Part shown: piece after piece, positions 37,940 through 45,673 of the stretch
Layout of the letters: each line of letters begins with the position of its first letter
Numbering within the stretch: position 1 is the first letter of the stretch
Source of the DNA: Ramlibacter lithotrophicus
GTDB lineage: Bacteria > Pseudomonadota > Gammaproteobacteria > Burkholderiales > Burkholderiaceae_C
Length of the DNA stretch: 64,000 nt
Assembly: GCF_012184415.1 (NCBI RefSeq)
Contig: NZ_VTOX01000004.1
Coordinates: forward strand, 124,001 to 188,000
Direction of reading: 5' to 3'
Notes under the pieces: model-generated
The model's input: only the letters and a program-made list of their open reading frames with translations
The model's database searches: none
What the model was told of the DNA's origin: nothing
Position numbers and translations under genes: made by a program

Positions 37940-38380
37940 ATGAACAAGTCCACCGCCCATCTGTCGATCCTGCTGGCCGGCCTGCTGGCCGTCGCCGGCG
38001 TGCACGCCCAGAGCGCTCCGGCCAGCGGCAGCTCCGACCTGCCGCCCAAGGCCGGCGAAGCGAGCACGCAGACCCGTGGCGTGCCGAACGCGGCCACCAC
38101 CAACTCGCCGGTGACCGAAGCGCCGGTCGTCGGCAAGGACCAGGTGCGCCAGGATGCGCACGGCCAGAGCAATGCGAGCGTGACCACGCCGGTGCCGGGC
38201 AAGGCCGGTGAAGCCTCGACCATGGTGCAGGGCCGGCCGAACGCCATGCTCGACCAGCACGACGTGGCGCGCAGCCGGGCCGACGTCGTGAACGAGCTGA
38301 TGCAGCGTCGCGGCATGTACGAAGCGGCCCGCCGCAACGCGCAGGCGATGGGCTACACCGGCGCCGTCAGCCCGCAATAA
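37940..38380 (+). CDS. Small secreted protein with an internal repeat
   Basis: 146 residues. A signal peptide (HLSILLAGLLAVAGVHAQ) leads to a hydrophilic mature protein. KAGEASTQTRGVPNA and KAGEASTMVQGRPNA form an imperfect internal repeat about 50 residues apart, followed by a helical, Arg-rich end. A good RBS (AAAGGA) precedes ATG 37940 and a hairpin terminator follows. The family is not recognised. Confidence 0.6.
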   Translation: MNKSTAHLSILLAGLLAVAGVHAQSAPASGSSDLPPKAGEASTQTRGVPNAATTNSPVTEAPVVGKDQVRQDAHGQSNASVTTPVPGKAGEASTMVQGRPNAMLDQHDVARSRADVVNELMQRRGMYEAARRNAQAMGYTGAVSPQ

Positions 38381-38403
38381 GCAGCGTCGCCCCCGAAGAA
38401 GCG

Positions 38404-38431
38404 AAAGCCCGTGCCGCAAGGCACGGGCTTT
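38404..38431 (+). terminator. Hairpin terminator after the small secreted-protein gene
   Basis: A perfect 12-bp stem (AAAGCCCGTGCC / GGCACGGGCTTT) with a GCAA tetraloop lies 24 bp after the stop at 38380. The terminal TTT is short, but the shape is that of an intrinsic terminator. It may work in both directions, as the minus-strand gene ends at 38452. Confidence 0.8.
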
Positions 38432-38451
38432 CCTGCGTGGCGCCGCGGCGA

Positions 38452-38949
38452 TCAGCCGCGATGGTGGCCGCGATGGCCGGCGCCGCGTCCGAAGCCGCGC
38501 TCGGCCTGCAGCGCATCGAAGGCCTTCTGCTGCGCGGGCGTCAGGGCGGCATAGAACGTCTTGGTCGCCTCGCCGCGCCGGTCGGCCTCGGCGGCGCGCG
38601 CGGCCCGCAGGGCCCGCATGCGATCGATCCGCTCCGGCGTCGTGAGCCGGGCCAACTCGGCCCGCTGGCCGCGCTGCAACGGCTTGCCGGCCTGGCGTGA
38701 AGCGATCCACGTGCTCCAGGCGCCTTCCTGGGCCGGGGTGATCTGGAGGATCTGCTTGAGCCGCTCCTGCCGCTGGGCCACGCGTTGCTGCCGGCGCTCC
38801 AGGTGGTGCTGCATCATCGGGTGCTGGCCCTGCAGCGCCGGGGCCGGGCCGGGCGCCACGACGGCCGGTTGTGGTGCCTGGGCGGCGGCGGTGAGGCCGA
38901 GGAGCGCCAGGGCGGTCGCGGCCACAAGGTGCTTGTACGCTGGTTTCAT
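38452..38949 (-). CDS. Spy/CpxP-like LTxxQ periplasmic protein
   Basis: 165 residues. A signal peptide (LVAATALALLGLTAAAQA) leads to a helical, charged protein with the LTxxQ-type pattern: LQITPAQEGAWSTWI, TTPERIDRMRALRAAR and the near-terminal FYAALTPAQQKAFDAL. It ends Gly/His-rich (GAGHRGHHRG), which may bind metal. It probably acts as an envelope-stress or metal-related chaperone, as Spy does. Confidence 0.8.
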   Translation of the reverse strand: MKPAYKHLVAATALALLGLTAAAQAPQPAVVAPGPAPALQGQHPMMQHHLERRQQRVAQRQERLKQILQITPAQEGAWSTWIASRQAGKPLQRGQRAELARLTTPERIDRMRALRAARAAEADRRGEATKTFYAALTPAQQKAFDALQAERGFGRGAGHRGHHRG

Positions 38950-39186
38950 CGAGCTTTCCTTTCTGCTGTCGGTGCGCACGAGGCAGGGCCTTGCGCACGT
39001 GATCAGTGTCGGCACCTTCTGTGTCTCTGCGGTGCCCGCGCGGTCGCCGTCCTGTAAAGCTCTGCCCGGCGCGAGGTGCGGCGCTGTGGGAAGCTTCCTA
39101 CCGCAATTCGCCCGCCTTGGACCACAGCCGGCCCTGCCCGACGGGTGCAGGATGGCTCCTGAAACTTCCCGAGCAAGGAGCACCCC

Positions 39187-39558
39187 ATGAACCACCCGAT
39201 TCTGCTGCGCGCCGCCCTGGTCGTGGCGACGCTGGGAGCGGGCAGCGTGCTCGCCCAGACCGTTCCCAGCCCCAGCCCGGTCGCGACCAGCGCCAGCCCC
39301 GTGGTGAGCGACGTCGGCCCGCGTCCGGCCGAAGACCGCTCCAGCGTCGGGGCCGTGGTGCTGGAAAACTCGATGGTGCGGGCGCAGCGCGAACACGCGT
39401 TCGAGCAGGCGGCCAGCCGCACCGGCGTGGCCACGATCGGTCGCGGCGTGCTGCGCGCCACCCGGCAGAAGCAGACCGAGGCCGACCTGGCCGCGCTGCG
39501 CCTGAACGAGGCGATCGAATTCCGCGGCCGCGGCGCGGCCAGCCTCGACGATCGCTGA
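39187..39558 (+). CDS. Small secreted hypothetical protein (123 aa)
   Basis: A signal peptide (LLRAALVVATLGAGSVLAQ) precedes a Pro/Ser/Ala-rich segment, then a hydrophilic helical part (VRAQREHAFEQAA, ADLAALRLNEAIEF). A Shine-Dalgarno (AAGGAG) lies just upstream. It is divergent from the Spy-like gene across a 237-bp gap. The family is not recognised. Confidence 0.55.
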   Translation: MNHPILLRAALVVATLGAGSVLAQTVPSPSPVATSASPVVSDVGPRPAEDRSSVGAVVLENSMVRAQREHAFEQAASRTGVATIGRGVLRATRQKQTEADLAALRLNEAIEFRGRGAASLDDR

Positions 39559-39564
39559 GCGCCG

Positions 39565-40437
39565 TCAGCGCAGGCGGCCGCCCTGGAAGTCCTGGACCGC
39601 CTGCAACAGCTGCTCGCGCGTGTTCATGACGAACGGCCCGTATTGCGCGATCGGTTCGCGCAGCGGTTTCCCGGCGATGAGCAGCGCCCGTGCCGGCTCG
39701 CTTCCGGCCGTCCCTTGCAGCAGCACGCCGTCGCCCTCGCGGCCCAGGATCGCCATGCGGCCGCGAGCGACCGGCGTGGCCTGGCCCGCCTCGTCCGGCA
39801 CCGCCACCTCGCCCCGATAGACGCACAGGAACGCGTTGTGGCCGGCCGGCAGGGCCTGGTGGAACAGCGCCCCGCCGGCCCGGAAATGAAGGTCGAGGTA
39901 GATCGGCTGCGTCGCCTCGCGCTGCACGGCGCCGGCCACGCCGTGGCTCTCGCCGGCGATGACGCGCACCGCCACCCCTTCGGGCGTGGTGAAACGCGGG
40001 ATCTCGTCGCTGGCGATGTCGCGGTACCAGGGCTCGCACAGCTTGTCGCGGGCCGGCAGGTTCAGCCACAGCTGGAAGCCCTCCATGCGGCCGTGCTCCT
40101 GCTGCGGCATCTCGCTGTGCACCAGCCCGCGGCCGGCCGTCATCCACTGCACGCCGCCGTTGCCGAGCAGGCCTTCGTTGCCGGCGCTGTCGCGATGCCG
40201 CATGCGGCCCTCGATCATGTAGGTCACGGTCTCGAAGCCGCGATGCGGATGATCGGGAAAGCCGGCGCCGTAGTCGTCGGGGTCGTCGCTGGCGAAGTTG
40301 TCCAGCATCAGGAAGGGATCGAGCCGCTGCTGCAGGTCCTGCGTCAGCAGGCGGGTGAGCTTCACGCCGGCGCCGTCGCTGGCGGGCTGCCCGGTGGCGA
40401 GCCGCTCGACGCGGCGGGGATGCTGGAGATCGGCCAT
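39565..40437 (-). CDS. Pirin-family protein
   Basis: 290 residues of the bicupin pirin fold. The metal-binding motif DHPHRGFETVTYMIEG is clear, with QWMTAGRGLVHSEMP and a matching C-terminal half. Bacterial pirins may have quercetinase or regulatory activity. ATG 40437 has AGGAG upstream. A 21-bp palindrome (40453-40473) lies just upstream of the start and may be its operator. It is last in a leftward group starting at copZ. Confidence 0.9.
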   Translation of the reverse strand: MADLQHPRRVERLATGQPASDGAGVKLTRLLTQDLQQRLDPFLMLDNFASDDPDDYGAGFPDHPHRGFETVTYMIEGRMRHRDSAGNEGLLGNGGVQWMTAGRGLVHSEMPQQEHGRMEGFQLWLNLPARDKLCEPWYRDIASDEIPRFTTPEGVAVRVIAGESHGVAGAVQREATQPIYLDLHFRAGGALFHQALPAGHNAFLCVYRGEVAVPDEAGQATPVARGRMAILGREGDGVLLQGTAGSEPARALLIAGKPLREPIAQYGPFVMNTREQLLQAVQDFQGGRLR

Positions 40438-40452
40438 GGCATGGCTCCTGGT

Positions 40453-40473
40453 TGGAATGGATTCATCATTCCA
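40453..40473. promoter_or_regulatory. Palindromic operator candidate upstream of pirin
   Basis: TGGAATG-N7-CATTCCA, a perfect 7-bp inverted repeat, begins 16 bp before the pirin start on the minus strand. The spacing fits a dimeric regulator. No specific factor is recognisable. Confidence 0.4.
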
Positions 40474-40538
40474 CAGCCGTCCCCCTGCTGCGCGCCGGCC
40501 GCGGCAAGACGCCACGGCGTGTCGGGCTTGGGCGGCGC

Positions 40539-40736
40539 TCAGGCTTTCGGTCGCATCCGGCAGGTACTGAGGCCCAGCATCGCGTACGGCGGGCACCAGC
40601 CGGCGAGGCCGGTCGCCAGCGGCACGATGCCCAGCCAGCCCCACCAGCCGACGGTGCCGGTGGCGGCCAGGCCGATCAGCACGAGGCCGATGATGATGCG
40701 CAGGATGCGGTCGATGCCGCCGACGTTGGCTTTCAT
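40539..40736 (-). CDS. DUF2892 (YgaP-type) small membrane protein
   Basis: 65 residues: MKANVGGIDRILRIIIGLVL, then a second hydrophobic segment and GWCPPYAMLGLSTCRM. These two-helix domains occur alone or fused to rhodanese, and the two Cys are conserved. It lies between the Crp/Fnr gene and pirin in the same direction, so it is probably co-transcribed with the copper/redox group. Confidence 0.85.
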   Translation of the reverse strand: MKANVGGIDRILRIIIGLVLIGLAATGTVGWWGWLGIVPLATGLAGWCPPYAMLGLSTCRMRPKA

Positions 40737-40766
40737 GGAGGAACTCCCCGAAGTGGTGGTGGGGCC

Positions 40767-41432
40767 CTATTGCACCGGCGGGACCCGGCCGGTGTCGGTG
40801 ACCTGGGTCACCGAGGCATGCCGGCGCAGGGCGGCGCTGTCGAGGATGCGGATCTGCTCGCGCGACAGTGCGACCCAGCCTTCGCGCTCGAAGCGGCGCA
40901 GCACCCGGGTGACGATCTCGCGTACCGTGCCCAGCTCCTGCGCCAGTGCCTGGTGCGTCACGGCCAGCGTCGGGCCGTGGCCGAGCAGGGCGGCGGCGAG
41001 CCGCTCGTCCAGCCGCTGGAAGGCAATCGCGTCGACCAGCGCGGCGAGGTCGGCCATGCGCTCGGCGAAGGCGCCGAGCACCATGTCGCGAAAGCTGCGG
41101 TGGTCCAGCCATTCGTGGAACGTGCCGGGCGGTATCAGCAGGAGCCTGCCCGGCCGGGTCGCCACGGCTTCGGCCATCAGGGGCGTGCCGTGGAACAGGC
41201 AGGCGCTGGAGACGAGGCAGAGGTCGCCCGGCCCCACCCGGTACAGCTCCAGCGTCCGCCCTTCCGGCGAACGCTTGCTCACGCGCACTTCGCCTTCGAG
41301 CACCAGCGGGAAGCCGAGGCAGGGCTGCTGCTGCGTGAACAGCACGGTCCCGGCCGCCACCTCGAGCGGCGCGCCGAGCGCGGCGGGCGTGAGCGCCGCC
41401 AGCGCCGGATACAGCGCCAGCAGCTCAGGCAT
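40767..41432 (-). CDS. Crp/Fnr-family transcriptional regulator
   Basis: 221 residues. An N-terminal cyclic-nucleotide-type sensor domain (LEGEVRVSKRSPEGRTLELY) contains Cys38, Cys72 and Cys78, but lacks the N-terminal Cys cluster of FNR. The C-terminal HTH has LAQELGTVREIVTRVLRRFE. Its recognition helix E-I-V-T-R resembles FNR (E-xx-S-R), so it may bind TTGAT-N4-ATCAA; such a box lies between copZ and copA. It overlaps cueR by 8 bp. Confidence 0.9.
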   Translation of the reverse strand: MPELLALYPALAALTPAALGAPLEVAAGTVLFTQQQPCLGFPLVLEGEVRVSKRSPEGRTLELYRVGPGDLCLVSSACLFHGTPLMAEAVATRPGRLLLIPPGTFHEWLDHRSFRDMVLGAFAERMADLAALVDAIAFQRLDERLAAALLGHGPTLAVTHQALAQELGTVREIVTRVLRRFEREGWVALSREQIRILDSAALRRHASVTQVTDTGRVPPVQ

Positions 41433-41862
41433 GGGCCGGCGTGTCGTGCAGCCCGGCCAGGTCGTCGAGGATCGGACAGTCGGGCCGCTCGTTGCCCTGG
41501 CAACAGTAGATCAGTTCGTCGAGCGTTCGCTGCATCGCCTGCATCGCCGCGATGCGCTGCGCCAGGTCGCCGGCGTGCCGCTGCGCGATGCGCTTGACGC
41601 TGCCGCTGGCCCGGCGCCGGTTGCGCCACAGGCCCACCAGCTCGTCGATGTCGGCCATCGGAAAGCCGAGCTCGCGGCAGCGCTTGATGAAGCGCAGCGT
41701 GTGGACGTCGGCCTCGCTGTACTGGCGGTAGCCGCTGTCGGTGCGGCCCACCGCGTGCAGCAGGCCCAGCGATTCGTAGTGGCGGATCATCTTCGGCGTG
41801 ACGCCCGACATGCGGGACGCCATGCCGATGTTGACGGGCCAGGCCAGGGCGGCGGCGTTCAT
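41425..41862 (-). CDS. cueR: Copper-responsive MerR-family regulator CueR
   Basis: 145 residues. The MerR HTH reads NIGMASRMSGVTPKMIRHYE. The copper loop has Cys121-x7-Cys129 in YCCQGNERPDCPIL, matching the Cu(I)-binding pair of CueR. It senses Cu(I)/Ag(I) and activates promoters with 19-bp spacers, two of which lie at 42118-42148 and 42198-42228. It follows copZ and overlaps the Crp/Fnr gene. Confidence 0.93.
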   Translation of the reverse strand: MNAAALAWPVNIGMASRMSGVTPKMIRHYESLGLLHAVGRTDSGYRQYSEADVHTLRFIKRCRELGFPMADIDELVGLWRNRRRASGSVKRIAQRHAGDLAQRIAAMQAMQRTLDELIYCCQGNERPDCPILDDLAGLHDTPAHA

Positions 41863-41887
41863 GGGGTGGGTCTCCGCGGGGTTGCCG

Positions 41888-42085
41888 TCAGCCGACGACC
41901 TCGTAGCCTTCCTCGGCGATCGCCTTGGCGATGGCGTCGCGCGGCTGCGTCGACTGCACGTCCACCTTGCCGGCGGGGCGGTCGATCCTGACCTGCGCCT
42001 GCGGGTCGAGGGACTGCACGGCCTGGGTCACGGCCTTTTCGCAATGGCCGCAGGTCATGCCCTGCACGTTGAAAGTCTGGTTCAT
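41888..42085 (-). CDS. copZ: Copper chaperone CopZ (HMA domain)
   Basis: 65 residues, a single heavy-metal-associated domain with GMTCGHCEKAV (Cys pair) and the ferredoxin-like fold. It delivers Cu(I) to CopA. Its promoter is the CueR-type site at 42118-42148, with AGGAG before the ATG and a leader of about 26 nt. Confidence 0.95.
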   Translation of the reverse strand: MNQTFNVQGMTCGHCEKAVTQAVQSLDPQAQVRIDRPAGKVDVQSTQPRDAIAKAIAEEGYEVVG

Positions 42086-42117
42086 GATGAGCTCCTGGTT
42101 CGGGTTGGGGACAGCAT

Positions 42118-42148
42118 AGCCTGAACCTTGTCATGGTGGGAAGGTCAA
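42118..42148 (-). promoter_or_regulatory. CueR promoter of copZ
   Basis: On the minus strand TTGACC (42143-42148), a 19-nt spacer containing the dyad ACCTT...AAGGT (42125-42145), then CAGGCT (42118-42123). The long 19-bp spacer with the dyad between -35 and -10 is the hallmark of MerR/CueR activation. Confidence 0.8.
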
Positions 42149-42180
42149 CCCTCCGCCGGACACCCGACCGCGGCGCAAGG

Positions 42181-42194
42181 TTGATTCAGATCAA
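42181..42194. promoter_or_regulatory. Perfect FNR/ANR-type box between copZ and copA
   Basis: TTGATTCAGATCAA matches TTGAT-N4-ATCAA exactly. It is centred about 47 bp upstream of the predicted copA start point and 77 bp from that of copZ. The Crp/Fnr gene of the same cluster is the obvious candidate to bind it. Confidence 0.65.
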
Positions 42195-42197
42195 GAC

Positions 42198-42228
42198 TTG
42201 ACCTTCCCATCATGACAAGGTGAATGCT
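42198..42228 (+). promoter_or_regulatory. CueR promoter of copA
   Basis: TTGACC (42198-42203), a 19-nt spacer with the dyad ACCTTCCC...AAGGT (42201-42221), and -10 AATGCT (42223-42228). Transcription would start near 42235, so the ATG at 42224 lies inside the -10 and cannot be the start codon. Confidence 0.8.
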
Positions 42229-42235
42229 ACAGGCC

Positions 42236-44431
42236 ATGAACTCCGCCACCAGCTCTCCCTCCCTGGACCTGCCCATCGGCGGGATGACCTGCGCCTCGTG
42301 CGTGGCCCGCGTCGAGCGCGCCCTGCGCAAGGTGCCCGGCGTGCAGGAGGCCAGCGTCAACCTGGCCACCGAATCGGCGCGGATCACCTACGCCCCTTCG
42401 GAAGAGATCGAGGCCCGGCTGCGCCGCGCCGTGCGCGACGCCGGCTACGAGCCGCGCACCGTGGCGGCGGCCGACGCCGAGGATCTGTCGCCCTGGGCCG
42501 GCTTCGCGCCGGTCGCCGCCGGCCTCGCGCTCTCCCTGCCGCTGCTGGCGCCGATGCTGGGCCAGCCGTTCGGCGCCCACTGGATGCTGCCGGCGTGGCT
42601 GCAGTTCCTGCTGGCGACGCCGGTGCAGTTCATCCTCGGCGCGCGCTTCTACAAGGCCGGCTGGCACGCGCTCAAGGCGCTCAGCGGGAACATGGACCTG
42701 CTGGTGGCGATCGGCACGACGGCCGGCTGGGGCCTGTCGGTGTGGTTGTGGCTGAGCGCCGGCACCGACAACCTGTATTTCGAGGCGTCGGCCGTCGTGG
42801 TGACCCTGGTGCTGCTGGGCAAGTGGCTCGAGGCGCGCGCCAAGCGCCAGACGACGGCGGCGATCCGGGCCCTGCATGCCTTGCGGCCGGAAATCGCCCA
42901 CGTGCTGGGCCGCGGCGGAGCCGAGAGCGACGTCCCGGTGGCCGAGGTGCTGACCGGCGACCGGCTGGTGGTGCGTCCTGGCGAGCGCATCCCGGCCGAC
43001 GGCGTGGTCGAGCAGGGCGAGACCCAGGTCGACGAGTCCATGCTGACCGGCGAGCCACTGCCGGTCGCGAAGGGCGAGGGCGCGAAACTGACGGGGGGCA
43101 GCATCAACGGCGAAGGACGGGTGGTAATGGCGGTGACCGCCGTCGGCCAGGAGACGGTCCTGTCGCAGATCATCCGGCTGGTCGAGGACGCGCAGGCCGC
43201 CAAGGCGCCGATCCAGCGGCTGGTGGACCAGGTGTCCGCGGTGTTCGTGCCGGTGGTGCTGGCGATCGGGCTCGCCACCTTGCTCGGCTGGCTGTGGGCC
43301 GGCGCCGGCATCGAAGCCGCCCTGATCCACGCGGTGGCGGTGCTGGTGATCGCCTGTCCCTGTGCCCTGGGCCTGGCGACGCCGGCGGCGATCATGGCCG
43401 GCACCGGCGTGGCGGCCAGGCACGGCATCCTGATCAAGGACGCGCAGTCGCTGGAGATCGCGCACCGGATCGACACGGTGGCCTTCGACAAGACCGGCAC
43501 GCTGACGGTGGGGCAGCCGCGGCTGGCCGCGTTCGTGGCAGCGGCCGGCGTCGACGAGGCCGATGCGCTGGCCGCCGCCGCCACCTTGCAGACCGGCAGC
43601 GAACACCCGCTCGCGCGGGCAGTGGTCCGGGCGGCGCGCGAGCGCGGCCTGTCGACCGGCCAGCCGGACGCGGTGCGCGCTGTGCCTGGCCGCGGCAGCG
43701 AGGGCGAGGTTGGGCCGCGCAGCTTCCTGCTGGGCAGCCTGCGCTGGATGGAGGAACTGGGCGTCGGGCCCGGCTCGCTGGCGGCCGAGGTGCCCCGGTT
43801 GCAGGCGGACGGCGCCACCTTGTCGCTGCTGGTCGAGCGCCGCACCGAAGGCCTGGTGCCGCTGGCACTGCTGGCCTTTGCCGACGAGCCCAAGCCGGGC
43901 GCGCGCGAGGCCCTGGCCGCGCTGCGCGCGCGCGGGCTGCGGGTGGTGCTGATTTCCGGCGACAACCGCCCGGCGGCGCTGGCCATGGCGCAGCGCCTGG
44001 GGCTGGGCGAGGACGAGGTGCTCGCCGAGGTGCTGCCGGGCGAGAAGGCGGCCAAGGTGGCCGCCCTGAAGGCGGGCGGGCACCTCGTCTGCATGGTGGG
44101 CGACGGCGTCAACGACGCGCCGGCGCTGGCGGCGGCCGACGTCGGGATGGCGATGGCCACCGGAACCGACGTCGCCATGCACGCGGCCGGCATCACGCTC
44201 ATGCGCGGCGACGTTTCGCTGGTCGGCGGGGCGCTGGACATTTCGCACCGCACGGTGCGCAAGATCCGGCAGAACCTGTTCTGGGCGTTCGCCTACAACG
44301 TGGCCGGGATCCCGCTCGCGGCGCTGGGCTTCCTGAGCCCGGTGGTGGCCGGCGCGGCAATGGCGCTGTCGAGCGTCAGCGTGGTGACCAATGCCCTGCT
44401 GCTCAAGCGCTGGCGTGCGCCGGGCGCCTGA
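42236..44431 (+). CDS. copA: Copper-exporting P1B-type ATPase CopA
   Basis: 731 residues. One N-terminal HMA domain ([11 protein letters not shown], Cys19 and Cys22) precedes eight membrane segments. The ion-path motif is CPC in [13 protein letters not shown], the phosphorylation site is DKTGTLTVG, and ATP-binding shows [28 protein letters not shown] and the HP motif. It exports Cu(I) from the cytoplasm. ATG 42236 is 0-2 nt from the predicted transcript start, so translation is probably leaderless. It is divergent from copZ-cueR. Confidence 0.96.
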   Translation: MNSATSSPSLDLPIGGMTCASCVARVERALRKVPGVQEASVNLATESARITYAPSEEIEARLRRAVRDAGYEPRTVAAADAEDLSPWAGFAPVAAGLALSLPLLAPMLGQPFGAHWMLPAWLQFLLATPVQFILGARFYKAGWHALKALSGNMDLLVAIGTTAGWGLSVWLWLSAGTDNLYFEASAVVVTLVLLGKWLEARAKRQTTAAIRALHALRPEIAHVLGRGGAESDVPVAEVLTGDRLVVRPGERIPADGVVEQGETQVDESMLTGEPLPVAKGEGAKLTGGSINGEGRVVMAVTAVGQETVLSQIIRLVEDAQAAKAPIQRLVDQVSAVFVPVVLAIGLATLLGWLWAGAGIEAALIHAVAVLVIACPCALGLATPAAIMAGTGVAARHGILIKDAQSLEIAHRIDTVAFDKTGTLTVGQPRLAAFVAAAGVDEADALAAAATLQTGSEHPLARAVVRAARERGLSTGQPDAVRAVPGRGSEGEVGPRSFLLGSLRWMEELGVGPGSLAAEVPRLQADGATLSLLVERRTEGLVPLALLAFADEPKPGAREALAALRARGLRVVLISGDNRPAALAMAQRLGLGEDEVLAEVLPGEKAAKVAALKAGGHLVCMVGDGVNDAPALAAADVGMAMATGTDVAMHAAGITLMRGDVSLVGGALDISHRTVRKIRQNLFWAFAYNVAGIPLAALGFLSPVVAGAAMALSSVSVVTNALLLKRWRAPGA

Positions 44432-44446
44432 GGGCGGGCCGGCCGC

Positions 44447-45559
44447 TCAGGCCGCTTGCAGCGCCGGGTAGTCGATGTAGCCCTTGGCGCCGCCGCCGTA
44501 GAAGGTGGTCTTGTCCCACTCGTTGAGCGCGGCGCCGCGCCGCAAGCGCTCCACCAGGTCCGGATTGGAGATGAACGGCTTGCCGAAGGCCACGAGGTCC
44601 GCCGCCCCGGCGGCGAGCGCCTGCTCGGCCATGGCCTTGTCGTAGCCGTTGTTGACCATCCAGGCGCCCTTGCCGCCGGCGGAGCGATAGGCGTCGCGCA
44701 AGGCCTTGTAGTCGAACGGGCGATCCGGGATCTCGCGCGGGCCGCCGGTGGCGCCCTCGATGATGTGCAGGTAGGCGAGGCCCAGCGGCGCGAGTTCGCG
44801 CACCACGTATTCGAACAGCGGCTGCGGATCGTCGTCCTGGACGTCGTTGGCCGGCGTCACCGGCGACAGGCGCACGCCGGTGCGGCCGCCGCCGACTTCA
44901 CCGACCACCGCCCGCATCACCTCCAGCAGCAGCCGGGCGCGGTTCTCGATCGTGCCGCCATAGTCGTCACGCCGCCGGTTCGAACTGGTCTTGAGAAACT
45001 GGTCCAGCAGGTAGCCGTTGGCGCCGTGCACCTCGACGCCGTCGAAGCCGCAGGTGCTCATCGCGTGCCGCGCGGCATGGCGATAGTCATGCACGATCCG
45101 CGGCAACTCGGTCGCCTCGAGGGCGCGGGGCTCCGACGTCGGCACGAACTTGCCGACGCCGTCCTTGATCACGTAGGTCTTGGTGTGGGCCGCGACGGCC
45201 GAGGGTGCGACCGGCAACTGGCCGTCGGGCTGCAGGTCCACGTGCGACACCCGGCCCACGTGCCACAGTTGCACCGCGATGCGGCCCTGGCGCTCGTGCA
45301 CGGCCGCGGTCACGGCTCGCCAGCCGTCGAGCTGTTCGGTTCCATAGAGCCCGGGCACGTCGGCGTAGCCCTGCCCTTCGGCGGTGATCGCCGTCGCCTC
45401 GGTGATCAGCAGGCCGGCGCTGGCGCGCTGCGCGTAGTACTCGGCCATCATCGGCGTCGGGATCGCCTCCGGCGCCCGGTTGCGGGTGAGCGGCGCCATC
45501 ACGATGCGGTTGGGAAGGTGCAGTTTCCCCACCTGGAGGGGATCGAACAGGCTCGTCAT
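44447..45559 (-). CDS. Old Yellow Enzyme-family alkene reductase (NemA-like)
   Basis: 370 residues with the FMN TIM barrel: MTSLFDPLQVGKLHLPNRIV, MAPLTRNRAPE, GLLITEATAI, QLWHVGRVSH, GFDGVEVHGANGYLLDQFL and FGKPFISNPDL. It reduces activated alkenes with NAD(P)H. AAGGAG precedes ATG 45559. It is divergent from an MFS gene with a palindrome between, and convergent with copA. Confidence 0.92.
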   Translation of the reverse strand: MTSLFDPLQVGKLHLPNRIVMAPLTRNRAPEAIPTPMMAEYYAQRASAGLLITEATAITAEGQGYADVPGLYGTEQLDGWRAVTAAVHERQGRIAVQLWHVGRVSHVDLQPDGQLPVAPSAVAAHTKTYVIKDGVGKFVPTSEPRALEATELPRIVHDYRHAARHAMSTCGFDGVEVHGANGYLLDQFLKTSSNRRRDDYGGTIENRARLLLEVMRAVVGEVGGGRTGVRLSPVTPANDVQDDDPQPLFEYVVRELAPLGLAYLHIIEGATGGPREIPDRPFDYKALRDAYRSAGGKGAWMVNNGYDKAMAEQALAAGAADLVAFGKPFISNPDLVERLRRGAALNEWDKTTFYGGGAKGYIDYPALQAA

Positions 45560-45637
45560 TCGCAGCTCCTTGTTGCTCTTCACGCTGATCGAGGGTATTG
45601 CGCTTCGTGAGTTCTCGCCCATTGCAGGTGGTTGCAG

Positions 45638-45653
45638 TTTGCGCCAGCGCAAA
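45638..45653. promoter_or_regulatory. Palindrome in the OYE/MFS divergent promoter
   Basis: TTTGCGCCAGCGCAAA is a perfect 7-bp inverted repeat with a 2-bp centre, located between the two divergent starts (45559 and 45674). It is likely an operator for a shared regulator, which is not identified in the window. Confidence 0.45.
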
Positions 45654-45673
45654 TTCGTCACGCAGAATGCCTC

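Noticed and set aside
42224-42226. ATG 42224 as copA start
   Set aside because: It lies within the predicted -10 element of the CueR promoter.
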